Made by a program: the position numbers and the translations under genes
Part shown: positions 1 to 5,684 of the stretch, in pieces
Layout of the letters: each line of letters starts with the position of its first letter
How positions within the stretch are numbered: the first letter of the stretch is position 1
Origin: JBEKZQ01 sp049509675
GTDB lineage: Bacteria; Planctomycetota; Planctomycetia; Pirellulales; Thermoguttaceae
Direction: 5' to 3'
NCBI GenBank assembly: GCA_049509675.1
Contig: JBEKZQ010000256.1
Coordinates: 1 to 9,073 of the forward strand
Length of the DNA stretch: 9,073 bases
The notes under the pieces: generated by a model
What the model was told of the DNA's origin: nothing
Seen by the model: the letters and a program-made list of their open reading frames with translations, nothing else
The model's database searches: none

Positions 1-1
1 G

Positions 2-556
2 TTGAACATGAGCGAAACCCGGCCGGACGATCCTTCTACGGGCGGATGGATTAGCCAAGATTGGAGTCGATTCAACGGCCGCGACACGAATCTCGGCCGC
101 TACTGCGGGAACAGTCCGACGATTGGCAGGGATCCGTCGGGCATGTTCACCGAGTACCCTGGCTATAGTTGGATCCTGAACGACGGGGATGGCGGTGGTT
201 GGCACCCGGCGCCACCTCCTCCTGCGATGCCCTCACAACCAGTTCAACCACCGAAGCCACCCGAGATTCGCGCGATCACCCCGACAGAGGCGATCGAGTC
301 AAAACTGCTAATGGCGCAAGCCATGTATGACCGCGGCGAAGATCCTTCCGAAAAGTTCCAGGAAATTGAGTCCGATTTGAAGGAGTTAGAGGAGAGGGAC
401 AGGGAAAAAGCGGCGGAGGGATTGCGCAGCCTGAACGACCTCATGGGGTTGCAAGACACGAGGCGGCTGGAGGAAGAGCTTCGCTACCAGGAGGAGCGGA
501 ACAGCCTCGCCCCGCCCGGCGAGGACTGGAATCGGCCTGAGGAGGCACCATGGTGA
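2..556 (+). CDS. RHS repeat-associated core, C-terminal part (5' end outside window)
   Basis: The frame is open to the window edge, so this is probably the 3' end of a longer RHS/YD-repeat gene; TTG at 2 or ATG at 8 are only the first possible starts seen. Residues about 15-48 match the end of the RHS core consensus: WISQD, then a GRDTNLGRYCGNSPT segment, then DPSG, comparable to the usual SQDP...GDTNLYRYVGNSPTNATDPSG. After the core comes a proline-rich spacer (about residues 68-86) and a strongly charged, Glu/Arg-rich helical stretch (about 95-170) that reads as a coiled coil. RHS proteins form a beta-barrel cocoon around a variable C-terminal domain that is often a toxin. The tail here matches no toxin I recognise, and no immunity gene is obvious downstream. 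The residues before the core (ETRPDDPSTGG) deviate from the family pattern, so the copy may be decaying. Core assignment is firm; function of the tail is unknown. Confidence 0.8.
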   Translation: MNMSETRPDDPSTGGWISQDWSRFNGRDTNLGRYCGNSPTIGRDPSGMFTEYPGYSWILNDGDGGGWHPAPPPPAMPSQPVQPPKPPEIRAITPTEAIESKLLMAQAMYDRGEDPSEKFQEIESDLKELEERDREKAAEGLRSLNDLMGLQDTRRLEEELRYQEERNSLAPPGEDWNRPEEAPW

Positions 557-703
557 CCGTTTACGCACTGCGTGGATCAAATGCAAGCGAGTTTTCGCCA
601 TCCGTCGCTCATGACCCGGCCATCGTCCGCGGATCGCGATCGGGGTTAGGGCACGGCTGAGCGAGTTAAGTCCTTTCTTTCGGCACGCCTGTCCAACATA
701 TTG

Positions 704-1339
704 ATGGAAACGCATTCGTTGTGTAGTACCGAGAGGAAACGATCAGGACTCCGGTTGTCGCAAGGGACTTCGCGGTTGCTCGTCTCGCTGGCCCTCATCG
801 TTGCCATCGGCACGAGTTGGCTTATGATGGCCATGCGGGACCAACGGAAGCAGAGGGCGGCCGCCGAGGCAGTTGAAAAGGCTGGCGGGCGTGCATTCTC
901 TAGACCGACGTGGCTCGGAGTTCTGTTGCGAGACGATTCCCTCGTTACCGTCACGTGTGCGGGTTATCCGCGGGGTTCGGCCACCGACGCCGGGCTGGCC
1001 CATCTTGGAGGGTTGAGTCGGCTTCAGTGGCTCTTGATCAGCAACGCCGCAAAGGTCAGCGACGCCGGGCTCGTTCATCTCGAGGGAATGAGTCAGCTTG
1101 AGGCGCTTTTTCTCGACGGGGACAACCGAATCACCGACGCCGGGCTTGTTCATCTTCAACGATTGACTCGGCTCCAAATACTGATTCTCAACGGAACGCA
1201 AGTCAGCGACGCCGGATTGGCGCATCTGGAGGGCTTGACGCAACTCCGGTGGCTGGACGTGCGCAACACGAAAGTCACTCACGAGGGTGTCGAGAAACTT
1301 CAGCGGGCATTGCCGACGTGCATAATTCGAGACGGATAA
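704..1339 (+). CDS. Membrane-anchored leucine-rich repeat protein
   Basis: About 211 residues. A short Arg-rich N-terminus is followed by a hydrophobic segment at about residues 24-44 (LLVSLALIVAIGTSW...), then a charged helix (RDQRKQRAAAEAVEKAGG). This is the usual lead-in of small planctomycete LRR proteins held in the membrane by one N-terminal helix. Behind it lie about five LRR units of roughly 24 residues, each opening with TDAGL, SDAGL or HEGV followed by HL..L..L..L.L. The last ends in VEKLQRALPTC, the typical capping motif. Such repeats usually mediate protein-protein contact; the partner is unknown and no catalytic domain is present. TTG at 701 precedes ATG at 704 in frame. Neither has a recognisable Shine-Dalgarno sequence; I prefer ATG. 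Gene identity is secure at the family level only. Confidence 0.8.
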   Translation: METHSLCSTERKRSGLRLSQGTSRLLVSLALIVAIGTSWLMMAMRDQRKQRAAAEAVEKAGGRAFSRPTWLGVLLRDDSLVTVTCAGYPRGSATDAGLAHLGGLSRLQWLLISNAAKVSDAGLVHLEGMSQLEALFLDGDNRITDAGLVHLQRLTRLQILILNGTQVSDAGLAHLEGLTQLRWLDVRNTKVTHEGVEKLQRALPTCIIRDG

Positions 1340-1378
1340 CGGGAGACGGATAAAGAGGCGTAAAAGGAAGGCGTAAAA
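1331..1378. repeat. Two short tandem direct repeats at the end of the LRR gene
   Basis: GACGGATAA occurs at 1331-1339 and 1345-1353 (period 14), the first copy carrying the LRR stop codon. AGGCGTAAAA occurs at 1356-1365 and 1369-1378 (period 13). A degenerate third copy of the first, GACGAATAACGGG, lies at 1421-1433. These look like slippage products; no function is evident. Confidence 0.6.
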
Positions 1379-1495
1379 CGGGTCAGAACTGAATGGCACT
1401 GTCGTCAATGTGACGCGTTAGACGAATAACGGGGTCGGGAGTCTTTTCTATTGGGGTGGCCGGAGAAGAGGGCGCGGCGGTCCGGGGGCGGCAAC

Positions 1496-2188
1496 ATGCG
1501 GCGGGCAATCGTGACCCTGGCGATCGGGGAAAAATATAGGTCGCTGGCCCGGCGGACCCATCCGCTCATGACCCGCTACGCCCAACGCCTGGCCGCGGAA
1601 TTCGTCGTCATCGACACGCCGCGGATGGCCCATCGACCCGACTGCCAGCCGTGGCTGGGCTGGGAGAAGTATCCGCTTGCCGATTTGCTGCTGCGTTACG
1701 AGCGGGTGGTGTTTTTCGATACGGACGTCTTCGTGCGGCCCGACTGCCCGGACCTGATGGAGTTCTGCGGGGAGCGGTTCGGGGCCTTCAACGAGGCGCC
1801 GTACAACCCGGCCATGCTGGAGCGATTGGGGTGGTTCTGCCGCTTCGCGGGCATCCCGGTCGTGCGACCCCGGCCCACGTATTACAACGGCGGCGTGGTG
1901 GTGTGCAACCGGGCGCATCGGGCGGTGTTCGTGCCGCCGCCGGTGCTATTCAACCAGAGTGAGTTCTCCTTCGCGGAGCAAACGCACACCACCGTGCGCC
2001 TGCACCAACTGGGCATCGCTTGCCGCGACCTGCCGGCGTGCTTCAACGCCATGCCGGCCTGGATGCCCATTCCCGGCTTCGCCACGTCCTGCCCGGTGGT
2101 ACACATGGCCGCCTACGAGCCGGCGGAACGGGAGCAGCGGATCGAACAACTGTTGCAGTGCTGGCGGGAGGAGGGGTTTGAGGTGTAG
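1496..2188 (+). CDS. GT8-like (GT-A fold) glycosyltransferase
   Basis: A 230-residue protein if started at ATG 1496, where a short beta strand (MRRAIVTLAIG) begins as expected for a GT-A fold; the open frame extends upstream to TTG 1451 but that part looks non-coding. The metal-binding DxD motif is seen in VVFFDTDVFV (DTD at residues 75-77). YYNGGVVV at 129-136 matches the conserved F/Y-N-x-G-V element of family GT8, and VVHMAA around His203 matches the position of the C-terminal metal-ligand histidine. The enzyme probably moves a sugar from a nucleotide-sugar donor to a glycan in the cytoplasm; donor and acceptor cannot be read from sequence. No signal peptide or membrane segment is present. 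It ends in EEGFEV, and the DNA coding this end (GGGTTTGAGGT) recurs just before the start of the next gene. The downstream sulfotransferase-glycosyltransferase gene, 213 bp away on the same strand, suggests a shared glycan pathway. Confidence 0.75.
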   Translation: MRRAIVTLAIGEKYRSLARRTHPLMTRYAQRLAAEFVVIDTPRMAHRPDCQPWLGWEKYPLADLLLRYERVVFFDTDVFVRPDCPDLMEFCGERFGAFNEAPYNPAMLERLGWFCRFAGIPVVRPRPTYYNGGVVVCNRAHRAVFVPPPVLFNQSEFSFAEQTHTTVRLHQLGIACRDLPACFNAMPAWMPIPGFATSCPVVHMAAYEPAEREQRIEQLLQCWREEGFEV

Positions 2189-2232
2189 GGGCGGAGAAAG
2201 AATAACTGTCCTGTTCTCGAAAGTAGTCATCA

Positions 2233-2270
2233 CGCTCCGCGTAATGAGTTCCATCTCGCGGAGCGAGATG
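2233..2270. repeat. Two overlapping inverted repeats able to form alternative hairpins
   Basis: CATCTCGC (2252-2259), loop GGA, GCGAGATG (2263-2270) is a perfect 8-bp stem. Its core also pairs with an upstream arm: CGCTCCGCG (2233-2241) is the exact reverse complement of CGCGGAGCG (2257-2265). The two structures exclude each other. The CTCGC-GGA-GCGAG core resembles a palindrome I recall as frequent between planctomycete genes, so a REP-like dispersed repeat is the simplest reading. Confidence 0.6.
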
Positions 2271-2325
2271 AGTACGACTTGCCGATCCGTAGGGCCAAGC
2301 GTGAACGGATTGGACGAATGTATCT

Positions 2326-2371
2326 GGCGCACGCCGTGTGCCGCACGGGCGGACGGCACACGGCGTGTGCC
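2326..2371. repeat. 18-bp inverted repeat with 10-nt loop upstream of the fusion gene
   Basis: The left arm at 2326-2343 and right arm at 2354-2371 are reverse complements with one mismatch in 18 (core CACGCCGTGTGCCG / CGGCACACGGCGTG); the loop is CACGGGCGGA. It ends 30 bp before the ATG at 2402. There is no T-tract, so it is not a typical intrinsic terminator. The GGCACACGG...GTGTGCC type recalls other planctomycete intergenic palindromes; it could also act as an mRNA hairpin. It is the main content of the gap between 2189 and 2401. Confidence 0.65.
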
Positions 2372-2401
2372 TGCCACATTGGGGCGGGAAGGGTTTGAGG
2401 T

Positions 2402-4030
2402 ATGACGCAGTCGATTGTTTTGGGGATTGGCACGGGGCGATGCGGCACGGCGTCGTTGGCGGCGGTGCTCAATAAGCAGCACGACGCGCAATCGTCGTAC
2501 GAAGAACTGCCCTGGCTGCCGTGGCAACCGCGCGGCGGCCAGGAGCTTTTGCGCGAGCGGTTCGCGCGGTTCCGCCGCGGCGGCAGGAAGACGATTCTGG
2601 GCGACGTGGCCTCGTTCTATCTGCCTTACCTGGAGGACGCGATCGCCGTGGAACCGGAAGTCCGCGTGGTGTGCCTGCGGCGGCCGTGCGAGGAAGTGGT
2701 GGCCAGCTTCTGCGAGTGGCTGGACCAAAACACGCCGCTGGCCACCAACCATTGGGCGCGGCAGCCGGCGCCGGGCTGGCACCACGACCCGCACCGCACG
2801 CGGATCTACCCGCAGTACGACACGCAAAATCGGGAAGAGGGCTTCAGCCTGTACTGGCACGAGTATTACCAGAAGGTTGACGAGTTGCGCCGCCGCTGGC
2901 CGGAGCACATCCGCGTGTTCGACATGTGCGAGGCGTTGAACACCGAAGCTGGACTGCGCGACTTGCTGAGTTTTGTGGGCATTCCTCCGGAGCGGCAAGT
3001 GCTGGCGGTGGGGACGCACGTGGATCGCGGCCCGATGACGGGGGCAGCACGGGCAAGCCCGTGGCACACCGCAAGCGCACTGTTGGGGTCTGTTGGAGAG
3101 GCAGGGGAAGCACTGGCAAGCCAGTGGCACCAGGCAAGGGAGGCACTGGCAGAGCCAGTGGCACCCGAATCGGCATCGGCCGTGGGGAAGAGAGACGGTT
3201 TGCCACAGGCGCAGGAGGGCAGCCAGAGGGTACCCGGTCCGGTTTTCGTGGAACGAAAGCTGGGACAGTCCCCGCGGAAGAGGCCGCGGCGGTGGGCGCG
3301 GAGGTCGTCGAGCGACCCCCTAGACCCGCGGCGGTGCGTAGTCTTGGTGCCGTTCGCCAGTTCGGTCACGCCGCAGTGCGAGCGGGCACTGACGGAGTTG
3401 GAGCGGCGGGGCTACGCCGTGCGGCGCGTGGGCGGTTACGCGGCGATCGACCAAGGCCGCAACCAGATGGCCACCGACGCCTTGCTCGACGGGTTTGAAG
3501 AGACGTTTTGGATCGACGCCGACGTGGAGTTCCATCCCGACGCGGTGGATCGGCTGCGGTCCTATCGGCTGCCGATCGCGGGCGGGATCTATCCGCAGAA
3601 AGGCAAGCGGGCGATTGCCTGTCACCCCATGCCCGGGGCACCGAAGATCGTGTTTGGCAAGGACGGGGGCCTAATCGAGATTCTCTATGCGGGGGCGGGT
3701 TTTTTGCTGGTGCGGCGGGAGGTGTACCTGGCGGTGCAGCGGCAACTTGGCCTGGAGATGTGCAACGAGCGGTTTAAATCGCCGATGATTCCGTTCTTTC
3801 ATCCGATGGTACACCCTTGCGAGGACGGCCATTGGTATCTGGCGGAGGACTGGGCCTTCTGCCAGCGGGCGCGGCAGTGCGGCTACCAGATCATGGCCGA
3901 CACGTCGATCCGGCTGTGGCACGTGGGCAGTTATTCTTACAGTTGGGAAGACGCGGGCGCGGCCCCAGGGCGGTTCGAGACGTACGTGTTGAACCTCGGC
4001 CTGCGGGAAGAAAAGGGCCAAGACAGGTAA
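2402..4030 (+). CDS. Sulfotransferase-like / glycosyltransferase fusion protein
   Basis: A 542-residue protein with two catalytic-looking halves. Residues 1 to about 210 resemble a PAPS-dependent sulfotransferase: LGIGTGRCGT (7-16) fits the 5'-phosphosulfate loop, and VVCLRRPCEEVVASF (89-103) fits the 3'-phosphate-binding segment with Arg93/94 and Ser102. Residues about 312-535 form a GT-A type glycosyltransferase: CVVLVPF strand, DQGRNQMATDALL, DxD motif DAD at 372-374 in FWIDADVEFHPD, then an AEDWAFCQRAR segment (about 481-491) like the ED..FC.R motif of GT2-type enzymes. Between them (about 211-311) lies a low-complexity Ala/Gly/Arg-rich linker coded by palindromic repeats at 3048-3166. 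The likely role is glycan assembly plus sulfation, in the cytoplasm; substrates are unknown. The start follows a purine-rich GGGAAGGGTTTGAGGT leader. The protein may be one bifunctional enzyme, or two former genes fused when repeat DNA replaced the stop. I see no start that clearly favours a separate second gene; GTG 3182 (V261) is possible. Confidence 0.75.
   Translation: MTQSIVLGIGTGRCGTASLAAVLNKQHDAQSSYEELPWLPWQPRGGQELLRERFARFRRGGRKTILGDVASFYLPYLEDAIAVEPEVRVVCLRRPCEEVVASFCEWLDQNTPLATNHWARQPAPGWHHDPHRTRIYPQYDTQNREEGFSLYWHEYYQKVDELRRRWPEHIRVFDMCEALNTEAGLRDLLSFVGIPPERQVLAVGTHVDRGPMTGAARASPWHTASALLGSVGEAGEALASQWHQAREALAEPVAPESASAVGKRDGLPQAQEGSQRVPGPVFVERKLGQSPRKRPRRWARRSSSDPLDPRRCVVLVPFASSVTPQCERALTELERRGYAVRRVGGYAAIDQGRNQMATDALLDGFEETFWIDADVEFHPDAVDRLRSYRLPIAGGIYPQKGKRAIACHPMPGAPKIVFGKDGGLIEILYAGAGFLLVRREVYLAVQRQLGLEMCNERFKSPMIPFFHPMVHPCEDGHWYLAEDWAFCQRARQCGYQIMADTSIRLWHVGSYSYSWEDAGAAPGRFETYVLNLGLREEKGQDR
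3048..3166. repeat. Three palindromic repeat units inside the fusion gene
   Basis: Three palindromes occur in 119 bp of coding sequence: CACGGGC-AA-GCCCGTG (3048-3063), CACTGGC-AA-GCCAGTG (3111-3126) and CACTGGC-AGA-GCCAGTG (3144-3160). Each is preceded by AG or GG and followed by GCAC. Unit starts are 63 and 33 bp apart, both multiples of three, so all keep one reading phase, giving peptides ARASPWHT, ALASQWHQ and ALAEPVAP. Units of this type are, from memory, typical of intergenic DNA in planctomycetes, so finding them in frame between two domains is unusual. Confidence 0.75.
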
Positions 4031-4167
4031 CGATCAGCGAAGAAATAACGCAACTCCCGGGTCTTTCGGTCGTGAGTCCGACAAATGGCAATGCCTGCCA
4101 GCCGAAAAATGGACCAGACTCCGGCTTCGCGGTTCGCCTGGGGTAAACGGGCAAGATAGGTCGAACT

Positions 4168-4212
4168 TATCGGCCCCGATAGCTTTCGTGAGGCTCATAA
4201 CCGTCATAACCG
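4168..4212. promoter_or_regulatory. Candidate control region of the Cys-rich secreted protein gene
   Basis: The 258-bp gap 4031-4288 contains no gene I can support. Two ordered elements stand out: the inverted repeat TATCGG-CC-CCGATA (4168-4181) and a perfect tandem repeat TCATAACCG-TCATAACCG (4195-4203, 4204-4212), 77 bp before the start codon of the next gene. Tandem 9-mers of this kind can be operator half-sites for a response regulator, but no regulator or matching promoter boxes are identified. An imperfect 9-mer pair (CCGCAAAAG, CCGCAAGAG) follows at 4247-4264. Confidence 0.35.
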
Positions 4213-4288
4213 ATACAACACGTAGAAGCGGCACAGGTCGCATTTCCCGCAAAAGCCGCAAGAGCCTTACAAACAGTACGAGAGGCCG

Positions 4289-5611
4289 ATGATGAGAACC
4301 GATCTACCGCGAAGAATTGGGGTTGCTGCCGTGTTGGTGCTGCTGTCGGCAACAGCGGTCCGCGGCCGTGAAATCCTGGTGCCGCAGAACACGAGCGTTT
4401 TCGACGATCCGACGGCCACCGTCACACAGGGGGAGAGCCCCTTTGTCCCCGAAGGGGCGGCGGACCGGGGTATCCCAGGCGTTCCGCCCGGCCGACCGAT
4501 GATCGGCCCCCGCAATGAGTGGATCAGCGGCGGACCGTGCCGCCCATTGTTGGATGACCCGGAAGGCTGCGGCGATTGCGGTTGTCCCTATCCCGGCCGC
4601 TGCTGCCAGGGACCGTGCGGACCGTGCGGCTATAGTTGCAAAGCGTGTGGTCCCTACGGCTGCAACAGCGACATGTGCGGTCCTTGCGGGTGCGATTGCG
4701 GACCGTGCGGTTGTTGTCCGGTGCAGTGCAACGGCTGCCCCGGCTACGGCCTGACCCTGTCGTCCGGAATTGAGTCGTGGCGCGGAATTACGACGGGTAG
4801 CTTTCCCAATAGTTCGGGCGGCGTGGTCGAAAGCAACCTGGGCCTGCCGGTTCCCGGGCTGCGCTGCTACGGCATCGGCGCCCAATTGGGAATACGATAC
4901 GGCGCCTACAACCTGGACGGGCATCCTTCCGGACTGGACCCCCCCCAGGAAGAGTCCGATATACAACAGCAGATGTTCATTACGGCGGGGTTGTTCCACC
5001 GCGCCTCGGGCGGTTCCCGGATCAATGCGGGCATGGCCTTCGACTGGATGATGAACGACGCTTTCGGATCGTTCTCCACGGCGCCGTTTCTGACCCAGTG
5101 GCGGGCCCAGATCGGTTACCTGATCACGCCTCACGACGAGTTCGGGGTGTGGAGCGCCCTGCGCGATCGCGGCGACTCGAAGTTCGACGGTTTCATCACC
5201 TACCGCCCGGTGAGCCAGGTGAACGCCTTCTGGCATCACAACTATCAGTCCGGCGCCGATAGCTGGCTGTGGTTGGGCGCGCCGGTCCAGCAGATGGCCG
5301 ACGGCGAGGGAAATGTCGGCGAGATCACGCTGGGGATCATGCTCACCGTGCCGCTGACGGAGCGGTGGGCCTTGTACGCCAACGGCCAATACATGCGGCC
5401 GTCGATCGCCGCCGGCAACGACGCGGCCATCGAGGACGCCTACTCGCTCGGCTTCGGCCTGACGTTCTATCCGGGCGGCCATTCGCGCAATTGCTCGGCG
5501 GCCGGCAACTGCTGGATGCCCTACATGCCCGTGGCCAATAACGGCAGCTTCCTGGTCGATACGAATCTGCCCTTCGGCGTGCGAAATCAGACCGCGCAAT
5601 CCGCGCAATGA
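4289..5611 (+). CDS. Secreted Cys/Gly-rich outer-membrane beta-barrel-like protein (planctomycete-specific type)
   Basis: A 440-residue exported protein. It has a classical signal peptide (MMRTDLPRR, hydrophobic GVAAVLVLLSATA, likely cut near residue 26 after AVRG), a short linker starting REILVPQNTSVFDDPT, a cysteine block, and a C-terminal domain from about 152. The block holds 20 cysteines between residues 84 and 150, with CGPCG, CGCDCG and CC clusters. The C-terminal domain alternates polar and hydrophobic residues and ends in a motif set I associate with planctomycete porin-like families (BBP7/DUF6666-like): AYSLGFGLTFYPGG, WMPYMPVANNGSFLVDTN. It probably sits in the outer membrane or wall; the cysteines could cross-link it by disulfides or bind metal. 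ATG occurs at 4289 and 4292; AGAGG at 4281-4285 favours the second slightly. It converges on uvrB. Family name is from memory; export and Cys-richness are directly visible. Confidence 0.75.
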   Translation: MMRTDLPRRIGVAAVLVLLSATAVRGREILVPQNTSVFDDPTATVTQGESPFVPEGAADRGIPGVPPGRPMIGPRNEWISGGPCRPLLDDPEGCGDCGCPYPGRCCQGPCGPCGYSCKACGPYGCNSDMCGPCGCDCGPCGCCPVQCNGCPGYGLTLSSGIESWRGITTGSFPNSSGGVVESNLGLPVPGLRCYGIGAQLGIRYGAYNLDGHPSGLDPPQEESDIQQQMFITAGLFHRASGGSRINAGMAFDWMMNDAFGSFSTAPFLTQWRAQIGYLITPHDEFGVWSALRDRGDSKFDGFITYRPVSQVNAFWHHNYQSGADSWLWLGAPVQQMADGEGNVGEITLGIMLTVPLTERWALYANGQYMRPSIAAGNDAAIEDAYSLGFGLTFYPGGHSRNCSAAGNCWMPYMPVANNGSFLVDTNLPFGVRNQTAQSAQ

Positions 5612-5650
5612 GGCAGACGGTCCTGTCCATTGCAGGCAAAGGAGATCCCA

Positions 5651-5680
5651 CCGCAGAGGACGCGGATGAACGCAGAGGAG
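5651..5680. repeat. Short CGCAGAGGA repeat between convergent genes
   Basis: CGCAGAGGA occurs at 5652-5660 and 5671-5679, separated by CGCGGATGAA, in the 73-bp gap between the secreted-protein gene and uvrB. It resembles a dispersed planctomycete intergenic repeat built on CGCAGAGGACGC, known to me from memory. No clear T-tailed terminator hairpin is visible in this gap. Confidence 0.4.
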
Positions 5681-5684
5681 CAGC

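Noticed and set aside
1340..1495. Additional small gene or longer N-terminus of the GT8-like protein from TTG 1451
   Set aside because: The extra 15 codons (GWPEKRARRSGGGN) precede the natural first beta strand and look like leader sequence; no other coding signal is present.
1946..3130. Minus-strand open frame of about 394 codons opposite the glycosyltransferase and fusion genes
   Set aside because: It spans two plus-strand genes with clear domains and the repeat-rich gap; composition is typical antisense noise.
3048..3166. The three palindromic units considered as a CRISPR array
   Set aside because: There are only three units with unequal spacing (63 and 33 bp), repeat identity is partial, they lie within a coding frame, and no cas gene is nearby.
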